NCBI GenBank assembly: GCA_022702545.1
Contig: JAHRBC010000003.1
Coordinates: forward strand, 5,890,001 to 5,954,000
DNA length: 64,000 bases
Reading direction: 5' to 3'
Source of the DNA: Phycomyces nitens
Taxonomy: Eukaryota; Mucoromycota; Mucoromycetes; Mucorales; Phycomycetaceae
Part shown: positions 1 through 13,483 of the stretch, piece after piece
How the letters are laid out: every line of letters starts with the position of its first letter
How positions within the stretch are numbered: position 1 is the first letter of the stretch
Translations under genes and position numbers: made by a program
Notes under the pieces: generated by a model
What the model was told of the DNA's origin: nothing
What the model saw: the letters and a program-made list of their open reading frames with translations, nothing else
The model's database searches: none

Positions 1-2136
1 ATTGGAAAATATACATATACACATACACACATATATCACATGTAAAATAATAGGAAAGGCAGCCCTATTAAGCAATATTTGCAAATATTTGCAAGGAATC
101 CTATTCGATATGGATAGATTTTGTTTGCAATAAATATTTGGTCCCAAGGATCACATACTGTACCAACTATACTTTGTATCTTTACGAGAGAAATATCCAA
201 ATAACTGGTCCATATTTCATATTCTTTTTTGTTTTATTTAAAAATAAATAAATTTGGTTTCCTTTTTGGCAATTGGAAACAAGTACGAGATTATCGTAGT
301 ATAATGGAATGCTATTGTATGGGGTTTTTTTCTTTCTTTCTTTTCAAAATGAACAGATTATTGGCATTGTCTAGACATACCGTGTAACGTATGATCTTAT
401 AGAAAAGGGGTATATAATAGCCATGGCTTGCTGGTATGTTTGTCAAGTAGGACGATATGTATACCATCTTACAACAAAAATATATCATTTATATGCAAGA
501 CAGTCACAAATGGCAATGGCTGTAAGAAAGTAATCAGATTTTGACTGATTATGGAATCAATGGTGTCTAATTAAGGTTGAGCTGAGACAAATTATCGGGC
601 TAAATAGTCCGTGCGAATAAAGTGAAGTTTCTATTTTATCTATTATATATATTTCCTGTAATCTCGTTGAGAAACCATTTTTTGATATATTTTCTAAAAA
701 GTATCGTGTGTTACACTAATGGTATATTTAGTGCCTCATAGTTTCCATGGTTACTGTTCTAGGAGGAAGAATCAAAGGCTATCAACCAAACATATAGCAC
801 CACAAAACCTTGAGTCTAATTCAGATGATACAATGAGATATTTGAATACCCTACTGTAACATAAATATCTTGCTTGTTACAAATATTATTTACCAAGTCA
901 TTTATTGAATAAAAATTCAATGGGTTTCTTGGTTAATTTAGGGTTACAGGTGGTCAAGATAAGGCCAATTACAAAGATATTTAACCAGTTCTCGGTAAAA
1001 TTTAAATCCACGTTTATCATACTGTCATGGCCAGGCATATGGCCAATGTGGTGCAGATACAAGACCAAGCTTTGCTATTAATGTCTATATTCAGGTAAAA
1101 TACGCTACATTTTTATTATTATTTTTTAAAACCATTAAATTAAATCGTACAAGCCAAGGCATCTGGAATAAGGTGATAATGACATTAAACAGTTGATAAA
1201 GATATTTTGGATCGCTAATAACTGCAAGAATTCAATTATATGCCCATTCTATTTGAAATATGTATAGTGTCTATTGATTGGGCCTTAATCATTCGAGATA
1301 TCATTACCTCGGTTTCCATAGGAACTTTTTTTTTTCTAAATTTAATCTTCCCGGTCTAATTCTTATTCCATCCATGGTATACCTTTGAAAGAGATTCGCA
1401 GTATACGTATGTATTATACAAGAGTATTATGGACTTTATTCGGCCTTTGGTAAAAAAACTCCATTTGGAAAGCTATTCTATTCCACGCCTTGCTAATCTT
1501 CCTTCTTCTTCTGAGTGTGTGGGTAAAAAAAAACCAATATTTATACATTTATGTGTATATATCAAAGAGATTGGAATTCTATATACTTACATCTCTTGTC
1601 TAGAACAAGGAGACCTTTATGTTTATATTATGAATTGGGATTAACCCTAAAATCCTGATCAGAATGTCACCAAAAAAAGATTACCGACAACCCCTATCAA
1701 ATCCAAGAATGATGATATTTACGAATTTTTGATTTTTTTTTTTGATTTTACAAAGACGTTGTTTAAATATGTATATAATCTTGTTCATTTAAGAGTAAAT
1801 TGGTCGATAAATAGATCTACCCAACTCTATAGCCTAGACAAAACTAAACAAAGATCGAACAAGATCAATTAAGAATAGTTTAAATGCATTCATGACGACA
1901 TTGCAAGGGTGTGTCAATTAGTTAAAAAGCAATCGATAAAGAGGTCGAAAGGGGAGTAAGAGACTCCTGCATTTCAGCTCACAGTTTTTTTTTTCTTCCA
2001 TCTATCTAAAATAGATCCATAAACTAATTTATAGACAGGCTTTTTTGTTGTAGATAAATAGGCACGTTTATTGAACAGTTTTTTTAAATATCTTTTTTAT
2101 TTTATTTTCTCAAGTCAATTTGCACAATATACCTCA
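1..2136. other. AT-rich intergenic DNA
   Basis: No supportable gene. The open frames here are short, lack splice-linked partners and have low-complexity composition. The sequence is rich in A/T runs and short TA repeats. Confidence 0.6.
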
Positions 2137-2497
2137 ATGAAGTCTTATCTGTTTCTCCTTTCAGTCATCGTGTTGGCTATCTTTGGTAGCCAGGTCTGTC
2201 TCGCTCAAGACCCTGCTCCTCTAGAAGGGTATGTTGATAATATACAAATATATACACATAATTATCTATTTTTTATAATACAACCCATTGTTCCGCGCAT
2301 GCTCACCTGTACCACATTACACCAATAGACAAGGAACCATTGCCGACGATATCGCAAAGTTCGAAAGCCGTCCTTCCCTCATTGATCGTCTGGCCCTTGA
2401 AAGAGAGCAGCGCCAACAAAAAGCTCAAAACCAACCCCAAAAAAGAAGTCGATCTGGTTTGAGAACCCCGCGGTTCAAGGTCTCAAAGGATAATTAG
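2137..2497 (+). CDS. small secreted protein (86 aa, 2 exons)
   Basis: Exon 1 is 2137-2228 and exon 2 is 2329-2497. The intron between them (2229-2328) has GTATGT and TAG ends, and the join keeps frame through a Gly codon. The N-terminus is a textbook signal peptide: MKSYLF, a hydrophobic core and a likely cut after CLA or CLAQ. The mature part is about 63 residues, hydrophilic and rich in Gln, Arg and Lys. It carries a dibasic KR about 16 residues from the end, followed by a Ser/Arg/Pro-rich tail. There are no cysteines after the signal peptide. I do not recognise the family. It could be a secreted peptide precursor cut by a Kex2-type protease, or a small effector-like protein; both are inference. 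The ATG was chosen because it opens the signal peptide; an in-frame upstream ATG at 2071 adds a hydrophobic AT-rich leader and is less likely. Confidence 0.6.
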
Positions 2498-5400
2498 GGC
2501 GGTATTCTTGTGTGCTTCCCTATCTAGCACATTCTCAACCCCATGCCACAAGAGCATCTTTTATATATACATATATATATATTTGGGGGATTGATCATTC
2601 AAGAACCATGTTTCTTGTAACAAAACTCTCGAGTTCTTGAGATTATTAGCCTTTCTTTACAGAGTTGTAAAAAAAAAAGAAAAAGAAATAAACTTGTGGA
2701 GTTTGTCAAAAGTAAAACGATACTAGATAATTGGTTTTGATAATGTCATGGGTAAGAGGCTGTAAGTCGTGGCTTGCCGTGTTGGTAAATCTAGATTTGC
2801 CATTGACATTTATACATATTTACCGTATCCAACTATAGACAAATGAGACGATAGTGAGGTAGTTTAGTATGTGAATCTGATTTTGAGACTTCCTGTTCTA
2901 AACAGTGATGGATAGAATAGCCAAAATGTGTTCATTCTAGGTGGAGTGATTGGTTAAGCCATAAAACAGCGCACTTTTGAGACATAATTAGTCAATCACA
3001 ATAGGAAAAAGGAAGAAGATGGGGATACAGATGAGTTGAAATAGTGACAGAAAAGACAAGTGGGAGTTAATATATGCGTGCAATAATTATGTATTTAAAG
3101 AAATCGAGTGTACAATATTGTGTTTTTGTTTTATTTTATTTGTACATGGAGCTGAAAAAGGCATCTTGGCAAGATAGTAGATTAAATGTCGAACATATTA
3201 ACAGGAATATGGGTCGATAAATGTTGACCCGTAATGAGTCGATGGTCCAAAGTAAAGATGTTTGGTGGTTTTGAAATGTATATATGTATGACCTGACGTC
3301 TACAAACTGTCTTTCTATCCGTATCAATCGGTCTACTGGGTTAATTGACCGGAAGGTATGCTTGTACAACAGAAATGAGATCGAGCTAAGAAAGATGGAA
3401 ATACAAGGACTGTGAGTAAATCTCCACCGTCTTGCCATTCTTTTTTATTATTATCCTGTACATTTACTAACACTTGAACAAAGCAATAATATTCATACTC
3501 TCTTTTTCTTTTTCGTTCCAATTACACTGAATAAAAACAAAAATAAAATACTTGTAGTTTTTGTCTATTGAATAGGAGCTTTGATTATTGTTCAACTATA
3601 TATCTATATTTCACCATCGTTAACCTTTTGTCACATTAGGTTGTAAAATATACGTATATTAACACACTGTACATGCTTCTCACACTGACTTTTAACCAGA
3701 ATTTATTTTATATTTTATTTAATTTGGTTAATTGTATACAATGGAATCACATATCTTGAAGAAAAGCCAATTTGCGTCTCACCAGTTTAAAGTTTCTCGA
3801 CCATCTTTTGAATAGCTTGGCGCAGGTGCCATGCGCCAAATACCCTCTCTGTCGGGTTTGGTTTTTTTAGAATATATGGCAGGGTTATCGAGATGTTGAT
3901 TTATTTAAAATAGTATGTACTCCTTAATAGACTGAAAGTCAAGCAGTCCCTTTTTATCACCGGTATTCTGACTGTTATGGTCATGGAGTGACCAAGACTT
4001 ATACACAAGCTAGTTTTTGTTTAAGAATTTTATAAGATATTTAGAAAATTTGAAAAGTTTCAGCCACAGAAATAGAAGAAAAAGCAAAATTGGTAACATC
4101 TCAAAGAGTACAAATGACAATAATAATAATAATTGGAATCCTCGCCACGGTAGCCAAATATATCATGTCTGGATCCCTTTTCCTAATCAAGTGCCACAGT
4201 TGGCTTGTTTTTTTACTATATATAAAATAAAAAAAGTTTGTTGAATTCCATACCAATTTCTACTTTTCATCCATTTCCAAGATTATTGTGCTACATGGTA
4301 GATCGGGATGTGCACACTCAGAAAGACTGATTGCTATTGCGCAACCTTGACCATAATGTATGCAAGATCATTAGGTCATAAACCCTGGTAGATAGTGCGT
4401 CCTTTAATTAGTATACGATGGCGATGGGAGAGAGATCTGGTATGTTGGACTAGAAAATTAAATAAATTATCAGTGGCACTGACAGGTGTAAGATATCTTT
4501 ATATATCCAACCTTTTGACTGTGGCTGGTTTAGAGATGTATGTATCTACAGCAATTCACTGTTTAATATTCGATGCACTATCATATTTACTTTAATCCTG
4601 GGTTGGTTTACAGCATCTTGAATAATGGCCAGGTTAATATCTTTTACAGCCCAATTTACTAAATTCTCTGCTGTTTTTTTAGGAACATTTCAATAAATCA
4701 CACTTGTGTGTGTGTAAAAAATGTACCATGGATACGTGTGGCAATTAGTTTTTCTATAAAGAACAAGCATCCTTATTGGAACCTCGTGGATTTGAATAGA
4801 AACCCTGGTCGATATTAGAACGAGCACGATAAAAATCTCAGAGGGGGTTTCTGGGCAAATAAGATTAATAAAAATAGGCTGAATCTTTTTTTTTTCTGGC
4901 GCCTTAGTACTCTTATCATATTTTGCACAAATGTTTACAAGATAGAGTATAAATATAATGTTCAGGTTAAATATAAGACTCCCATGACTATAATTCTGTG
5001 AGACTAGAATAACTATGACCATTGGTATCCAAATGGTTGCAAATATCTTGTAGGGGACTAATAACCCATGATATTTTATAGTGCTTTTTATTAGTTTGTG
5101 ATCATTTTTATTACTGACTCCGTACTACATTATACCTGCCAAAATATTTGCAGCACCAATATATTTTCCCAAAGTAAGGTAGTCTTCTTTTCCTTCCTTT
5201 TTTGTGTTCCTAACAATGTAATACAAGGTTTCCGGAATATATACCATGAAAATAATTAACAATATATGTTTATTTTATACAATTATACTCCAATAAGCCC
5301 CCCCACAAATATGTTGAAATGTTAATAGTTAATACGGTGCGACAAAACAAAAAGTATATATACCATAAATAGACACAATTGTCTAATGTGTGGAAACGTT

Positions 5401-5771
5401 TGTTTTATAATACGAAATATGTCGTTTCTTCCTTAAAGCAGGGAATATATGTATCACAAAACTTACCATTTCAAATAAATAAATAAATAAAAAGTTTTTG
5501 TGCGTCGGATTTGATACAGAAATATTAATCTCACAGGTTGTAAGATGGAGCAAATATTGTCTCTGCCAAGCTCACTGATTTGGTTATAACAACAAACATC
5601 ATATGTATTGTCAAATAAAGACCAGGCAGGCTTGTATATTGGCTTGTTTTATCCAATAATCAATAACAAGTACAATATAAAAAGCTCTGGCATTCTTTTC
5701 TAGTATCCATCTACACACACACACACAATTCAAGGGGCCTTTAATTTATACCTTAAAAGGTAATTTATATT
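2498..5771. other. AT-rich intergenic DNA
   Basis: No gene that I can support. Several short open frames on both strands lack splice-linked partners or recognisable motifs. The tract contains simple repeats, including (GT)n near 4710 and (CA)n near 5713. Confidence 0.55.
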
Positions 5772-8446
5772 TATAAGAGAAAAAATATATATGCCAAAGG
5801 CTTTAGAGTCTATTGTAGACGAGGCCAAAATAGCCAGCCCAATAATATATATATTACCAGTATTTTCATTTGTCATGTGAAAAGAATAAAGATATTTTGG
5901 TGATTTTAGGTACCCTTTTGAGAAACAGATCCCAACTCTTGATTAGGCATATTCCCCATGGATAAGATACGCAAAAGATAAAGTCTCCTGAAATAAAATG
6001 GCTAGAAGGCTCTACGATAATCGACAATAAACTATTATTTGCCAAATAGACCCTACAGGAAACTCTTGCCATGTTTCCGAATGATGCAGCTTGGCATTTT
6101 GGTAAACAAGAAACGTATTTGGCCCACATTATTCTAATCGTCAATTTAGAAAAAATTAAATCTTATATTTAATAGTCTCAAGAGATGGGTAAATTAATAT
6201 TCTTTTAAGGACATGTCAATACTCATCCAAATACAAATGTACATATTCACCTCCTGAAACCGAATCTTTATTTTGATTCTCACAAAATAATAATAATAAT
6301 AGTATCGAATGAATATTTACCCCTCAAAAAACAAGCATCTTGATGTTTGAGTCTTGAGATGTGATAAGAAGCGCTTCCAATCTGAAATTGTGTTTCAGCA
6401 ATAAGAAGCCCATATTCTAATAAATGATAACAAATATATCATGCTCTTGAAAGTATATTACTAGAAATCCAGAGCAAGCAATATTAATACATGTTAGCCA
6501 ATGCTTGTTAACCAATATTTCTTTTTTCAACATATGGAATCTATGTGCAGTTTTGCAGTTTTGCAGTATAAAAATGTGCAAAAATGCAAATAGTTCTCTT
6601 GTTTCCTTTCCTGTAGTTGTACCCATTCTACTACAACAGGCTTAGTACCCTGATACTAACCCACAGAATTTCTCAACAAAAAATGGTTCTCCTTTTTTGT
6701 GGCTCTTTTGGTTACATAAAAGTAAAGCACTCTCAAACCACATCGTCATCAATGCTTACTAAATCTGCAAATACTACCAAGCCTGTGGGAAAGTAAAACT
6801 ATGATTGATAATATACTATTTATATAACTGAAGAGTTTAATATCCACAGGAACATTTATAGTAAATGTGCCAAGTAATATTTGCCAACAACCGGGTATTT
6901 GGGTTGCTTTTACTGGATTCTGATTTATAAACAGGCTGATGTCTTTTCGCATGGTCCTTTTAAATTTATTAAAAGATATTTCAGGATTACCATATATGCA
7001 CATTATTATCAAGCAAACAACATACATGAAATATGTATTACAAGGAAACACCAGCCTTTAATCCAGTGTAAGATATCAGGTAAATCGAGAATGTAGATCT
7101 TTTTACCAAAATTTTTAAAAAAAAACGGTAAATATAGCAAAGTAATATATTGACAAGTCCATAAAGTTGGTTCAAAATAAAGGATAAAAAATATGGACAA
7201 AATGTCAATTGCACACGAGGATCATTATCAAAAACCAAGATTATTATTGTTATTGTTATTTAAAAATATCTATTACTGAATATAATATCGATAAAAACTT
7301 GGTCAAATGAGAATTAATGCTAATCATCAAAGCATAGTCTTCTTTCACAACAAATTTAACATTGATATCATCAACATTCCTTTTATTTCACTCGTGCAAA
7401 AAAAAAGAACATTAACTGAATGTTGTGATGCATGTAAAGATATTCCTCATCAAATCCAGTTGATCTGATATCGAGAATTCCATATGTTTTACCTAAAAAG
7501 GTTTAGGATTTGGGTTCACATCAAATGCAAATGTCAAGTATACTACCATGTAAAACAGGGTTAATCTCTAGAAAATATAAGTTAGATATTGGAAAACCAG
7601 AAATATTAATATACTGGATTATAGCCCTTGTTTCTAGACCCGATGTAGCAAGAAAAGTGGGGTTTTTGTCAGGAAAGCGGATTTTTATTCGAGGTACTCT
7701 TTGGGCAACCATATTCTCCTGAAAAGAGAAAATCCGATCCATAAAACACTACGATTGCAACCCTTATAGACCAGGATACTATATCGGTGCAAATGTTGGG
7801 CGTAGATTAATATAAAAATGCCTTGGGGAATCGCTTTACAGATAGTGACACTGGAAATTAGACTGTTGGGTGAATAGCCCTTGCACCAAACACGAGATGG
7901 CATAATTAAGTGCTGTGATTACGGCTTTGAATATGTTACTCTTTATATTCTACATTATTATGTGCCTTTTTTCATGCGGGTCTGATATGGTAGTAAAGTC
8001 ATACAAATCGTAAGTTTGTTTTCAATTACTAGGATTTCTCAACAGGTGTTTTTATACAAAATAAATACGGCATTGTAATAGAACAGAGATTATTACCAGT
8101 TTGATTCCCTGTTATTTTTTTTCTTGTACAGTCAGTAATACTAAAACTCGTTTTATTGGTAATCTAAAAGCCATAAAATGTGGGTGATAATAGACCAAAG
8201 AAATGTATTTAATACTCTACGGCAGACTCTTATAAGAAACTACAATCTCTCAAGATCTAGTATCTGTTCATCTCTACTGATCTTGATATTCTTTCAATCT
8301 CGTGGGTTGGCTAATGGGATAAATCTGACTCCCAACAAAAATATACTTTTGTATACTATCATCCCTGTTTTTTTTTTTCGTTTTACACTATGAAAACATG
8401 GTGCAAAAACTTACTGAAATAAATAACAGAAGCCTGGTATTAATAA
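5772..8446 (+). repeat. 2.7-kb direct repeat, copy A
   Basis: This segment recurs in the same orientation at 13484-16190. The copies can be followed base by base, with scattered substitutions and small indels; by eye they are roughly 97% identical. Copy A lacks about 40 bases near its right end (around 8390) that copy B has. It holds short open frames on both strands that are kept in both copies, for example minus 5866-6144 and 7521-7742, but stops interrupt every longer reading. I see no LTR signature, no TG/CA ends and no recognisable transposase. It may be a segmental duplication or a decayed mobile element of unknown type. Confidence 0.85.
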
Positions 8447-8726
8447 ATCTATCAAATCCAATTACCCATAGGGACTGGGATTCACGCCTGACATACTATT
8501 TATTAATGACACAGCTACAATTTTCACCTGCCAATTTAATCTACTCAAAGCTGTAGTTATTTCAGCCAATCAAAGTGCATATAGGCTTTTTTTATTATAA
8601 GAAAAGCAGCACTGAAATTGACGTCACTCCTTATTTTGTTTCTTATACTCCTTTCTGAAGGTTTATTCCAATTGTTCTTATCCTTATCCTTATTATTATT
8701 ACAATTTTTTTCTTTGAATTTGTTCT

Positions 8727-8996
8727 GGCAAAGGAGGACAGGTGAAATCGTGCCAAGCTACGCTGGAAGGCTTCATTCTATTTGTCATTTCAAGTTTTTT
8801 CTTTTTCTTTCTCATTTGGCAAAGGAGGACAGGTGAAATCGTGCCAGGCTACGCTGGAAGGCTTCATTCTATTTGTCATTTCAAGTTTTTTCTTTTTCTT
8901 TCTCATTTGGCAAAGGAGGACAGGTGAAATCGTGCCAGGCTACGCTGGAAGGCTTCATTCTATTTGTCATTTCAAGCTTTTTCTTTTTCTTTTTCT
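8727..8996 (+). repeat. tandem repeat, three 91-bp units
   Basis: The units begin with GGCAAAGGAGGACAGG at 8727, 8818 and 8909. Each unit has a GC-richer first half and a CTTTTTCTTT-rich second half. The units are nearly identical; unit 1 differs from the others at one base (AAGC for AGGC) and unit 3 diverges at its end. The 91-bp period is not a multiple of three, so the open frames that cross it are coincidental. Confidence 0.9.
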
Positions 8997-10560
8997 TTTA
9001 ATTTTCACATTCAAGTACTTTTTCTTTCATGAAGTCCCTTTGGAAAACCACAGTGTAATGTTATATTTAATATGCAATACAATATATCGTTCTAACTATT
9101 TATTACATTTATATATTATTGGGCAAGCTACTTATTTGTACCTTGTTCATCGTCCTTAGCAGAAACTTGATGAACAAGAGTCATTTCTATCTCGTGGGGC
9201 TTGGTATCACCGTCATCATTGTCTTATTTCCCAGTACGCCGAGTATGATAAGAAAGAAGACCTTAACTCGTACTGCTTTTGAAATGTGCAATAATCCTAG
9301 TAAGTTTAACCTTCTTTGGAACGATCATATTCTCTAAACAAGTAGAGCTGACAATGCCATTAGAAACACTCTTGATGTATTTTTCATGATCCTCTGGAAT
9401 GTAACATCGCTCCAAGTATTCACTCGTCTAATAATAAACCTCACTTCCTTGACTGGATACGAAAAATGTTAATATCACCAAGCTTATAAACTATTCCATG
9501 ATATAGCAAGAGAGAAATAAACAACTATATATTGATTGAATGTATGTGTCTTGCCAAAGCAACTTTAATAAATTGGTTAGGATGGTGGGAGATACGTACC
9601 TCTTTATAATTTGTTTTCAGTGTTTTCTGACCGACCATTCAATTAAAAAAAAAGGGAGTTCTATTTAGAAATACATAATCCCTATGCTTTTTTACTTTTC
9701 GCCTTTATATTTGCACCATTTACTTTAATGGGTAGAATGAAACAAGTCTTTAATAGCACATTTCGTCCTTTTTAGGACTCTTTTACCATCTGTACAGACC
9801 CTTTCAATCCATAAATCAAACACTTGGAATAAACCAAGACATCTATTTTAGGTTTGTATGTGGGCTTGAGTTATACCTTTAATAAAAAAGCATCCCATTG
9901 TATTCTTGGAATTTGTGATATTTTTGGTAATGAACAGCTTTACCTCTAATCATACCCATCGAACCAAACTACATTGATCTAATATAACCTAGTCGACGGA
10001 ATGGTTCTTTGTTCTCTAGTATTACTCGTACTGCTCACAATTTTTGGCTTTATTTAATATGTGACAATATTCCCCATCATGCTTTACTGAATCATTGAAT
10101 ACCATAAACTTGTTACTCGTATTACTGTTTTTTTTTTGTCTTGGAAATATCTCACTTCCGGTCATCGATAACATGTTTTCTGGTTGTCTTTACAAACAGA
10201 TATCCTGGAAGAATAGTTGCTCTAAAACGTCAATGATCCTTGTCCTTTCGTTAACCTCGAATGTCAAGTACAACCCATTTCTGACTTTGTACATCAAATA
10301 CCATTCATACAGGAATAGTATCTAAAACTTACACTGTAATAATTGATACGATTTACTATAGCATTATTTTAATACAGGAAAAAGACATTGGTTAAAATAA
10401 TAATAAACCACAGCTTAAAAAAGACTGCTATTTTTTTAATATGCATAAAGGTTTGGTTCATTAAGAACTATATGAATGAGTATTCACATTGTATTACTTA
10501 AAATAAGCGTAAAACAATGGTAGTGGTGGTAAATACAATAAGGGAAAACATGAAGTATCA
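8997..10560 (-). pseudogene. possible decayed coding sequence, unidentified
   Basis: Read on the minus strand, two stretches look protein-like: around 10290-10160 (about 35 codons with balanced composition) and around 9440-9290 (about 45 codons). Stops and frame changes lie within and between them, and I found no clean exon chain. I do not recognise the protein. It could be a decayed gene or transposon. The rest of the tract is AT-rich and holds nothing I can support. Confidence 0.2.
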
Positions 10561-12905
10561 TCATGATCGAGAACCAGAGCTGGAAGGGCTGGAAGAGTGG
10601 GATAAGGTGGGGTTGTTATATACAGTTTTATTATTGCCACATACAAATGAAGAAGGTATTTGAAAACTTCTTTTTCTCTTGATTTGGAAGGTGCGCCTTG
10701 TTGAGGTGATCAAGATGTTGATGGTTTCTTCCATAATCAGTCTCATCTGCCACCCCAATTCCAAGCATGGAATCATGTCAGAGAGGAAGGTCGTGTACGA
10801 GGACGGATAATGGTACGTCTCTGACCTCGTCACACGACAGACATAACCTTCTGGGGAATCAAGAAGTAACATCTTGACATCCCGTGCTAATATTTACATG
10901 ATAATGTTAGATCTAATCATACCTTATTCACATTTATAATATTTTACTTACCACTGGTGATCAGGCAGGGCACACGAATGCTACGGATGAGATCCGGAGT
11001 GTCTTTGGTGAGCTGGAGTAAAAAGTCCTTCATGGCTTTTGGAGATTTGATGCAAGCATCTTTATACTCCTTGTTCCCATTCTCATCGCTCTTCTTAGCA
11101 GCCTTAAGGAAACCAAGTTCCTTGTCTTCAAAAGAATACAAGTGGTCAGGTTTCCTTGAGTGTTTCTTCTTGGCCAATGGGGAAGTAGATCCCAGTCTTC
11201 TGCTCTTGTTCATTTCAATTGAACTGGCATTGCTGAAGATCTCCCTAAAAATTGAATAAAAATGAATGAATGAATTAAATGGATTCTCGCAAAAATGTTT
11301 AAAGAAGAGTTGAATACTTACTCATTGGCACTTATTCTTGAGTAGTCGTGAACGGTCAACATCATCTTCCAGATGCGGGTGATGAAGTCTCGTTCACTAC
11401 AATTGCTTAGCTTGTTAAAAAATCCAGATAGGATCAAGTCCAGGCCATTGACCAAGGTCGTTTGTGCCCAGTAGCACGATGGACTTGTATCTGGATCGTA
11501 ATATCTGGAGTGAAGGTCTCGATGCATCTTTTTGATGTCCTAAAACTATGATTAACTTTCGAAAAATCAAAGATAAGCTTAAATTTATTCTTACATCGTC
11601 TTGGGAAAGACCATCAAGGTATTCCTTGAACTCTGGTGGAAGTTCAATCATATCCTTGTAATTGTGGTCATGGATCTCGTCCAACTCAGCTCGGGTAAAG
11701 TAGTCCGCCCAAGTTTTGTCGTCAAGATCAAGTATGAGTGAGGAATACCGTTAAACCGACACAACGTAAGCCAAGTCAAAGACTACATGAATTGCCAAGA
11801 ATAGAGTAAGATACAAGGCAGCACATAATATAGATGTGCTTCATTTACTTTTGATTTACAGAAACCAAAGCAAAAAAAGATATGGTTTTTATGAGTAGTA
11901 CCTCATGTTTGACAGTGTTGGTGCAAGTAATGTCCTTGAAATTTTGGTAGAACAGATTAGAATCGACCAAAGAAGTGATTGACAACCAAAGTCTTACAAT
12001 TAATTAATGCGTAATCGTGTGACTCGCTTTTTGGTGTGACGATTTACTGTTACCGATGAATAAGTTACACAGGCTTTGAAAATATTATTTTAATAAATAT
12101 GCACCTATGACTACAATAGTTATACTTACGTTAATTTTAGGGGACATTGATAAAGTACATGATGTTACACAGAAGATTTTCACTGTGCAGGAAAAAAAAA
12201 GCTTGAATGTGGCTACTTGGCTTTTGTCCGGCTCGCGTATAGACATTTGGTCTTGTATAACTCTGTCTCTTATTTTCTTTAAAGAGACAAGATGTATTGA
12301 ATTGCCCAAAACATGTCTTACTTCCTATGAAGGAGAGGTATATTGGGGAGAGAACTTAAAAATGAGAAATGTCGTCTCAAAGATACGCAAGCCAGAAAGC
12401 AGAAAAATAGGCACAAAAAATCATCCGGCCTGCAGTCCCCTTGGCTCCTTATCAACTGGATTCGTGTTCCCCAAGATCACTGTCATACTTACTGCTCCAC
12501 CACACATTTCTTGGACAACTCTTCCATTATTTTTTCAACGATTGTACCTGTGCCGAGTGTCCACATATTGGATGGGTTGAGGCTTTCGTATAAGTTATTT
12601 ATATACTGCTTGTCATCAGGGGTAAGTACATATGATATTGTTGAGTTTGATGATGCAGTTGTTGTTGATGAAGAGCTCATTCGAGAGCATGTACTGGATG
12701 GGGGTGCGGTGGAGACGGAGGTAGTTGTTTCATTGGAAGCATTGCTGCTTTTATTGAGTAGATCAGGCTCAATGGCGGTCCAGTTAGGACGTCTCTTCAA
12801 CTACAAAAAAATGAAATAAATTAATAAAAAGATCAACAAAGTAAGTTTGTAAACCGAATAAAGTGTAGATTGACATACCAAGACGAAACTATTTTCTGCG
12901 GCCAT
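10561..12905 (-). CDS. uncharacterised multi-exon protein of a probable Mucorales family; one junction unresolved
   Basis: Exons with clean, in-frame junctions are 12905-12879, 12800-12493, then the C-terminal set ~11743-11595, 11539-11327, 11244-10952 and 10886-10561. The region between 12492 and 11744 is hard. A coding-like exon (about 12324-12129) and another (about 12000-11903) can be read, but the exon starting near 11745 has an in-frame stop just upstream and no AG acceptor. The sequence there reads ACGG where AG is expected. The protein has a Ser/Thr-rich linker, then a block around LGTGTIVEKIMEEL, then ILDLDDKTW and a C-terminal block (LITSARDVKMLLL and following). The same C-terminal block pattern appears in the 36.2-38.1 kb gene. 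From memory this layout is common in Mucorales proteins of unknown function. Either a non-canonical splice site or a recent disabling mutation would explain the junction. Confidence 0.5.
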
Positions 12906-13483
12906 GGTATTAATTCGATTGGATCAAAGATCCCTGTATTATTCGAGTGTTTTGGTCGGGTCAAACTCCTCGACGATGATCTCTTTGATTACTTTGGTGA
13001 CAGAGAATACTGCAGTTCCACCAACCCGGGATCATACTTGTTGTAACGCGTTTAAAATAGCTACAGATGTAAGAGAGATAAGCAAATAAGTTTTAAACAA
13101 GAGGCAAAGATCAGTAGAAAAAAGGTGGACGAGCTTACGTTCTTGGTTCGACTGGGGAGAAAGTAAAGTCAAGCAGAGAATGACAGAGAAACAGCTGAAA
13201 AGACATGCTGGATTACAGCAGAAACTGAGAGGGAGAAGAAAGAGCAAAGATTGACCAATAGGGTGGGTGGGGGCATAGAAGGGACCGCGACAAAGTGACA
13301 AACTCTTCACATCATCTTCCCCTACCAAAGTGAAATAAATGCGAAAGAGCCGTGTGTCTAATTATAAAACAAATAATAGGAGTATATAGGCGTAAAATAT
13401 CACATCGAGGAACAATCACGAAATTGAAATTGTCATTTTACGAAATAAAAAAATATATTCACGATATCGGATTCAAAACTCGG
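12906..13483. promoter_or_regulatory. upstream region of the 10.6-12.9 kb gene
   Basis: Non-coding between the start codon at 12905 and the 2.7-kb repeat copy B. Short open frames on both strands have no recognisable motif. No specific regulatory site can be named. Confidence 0.3.
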
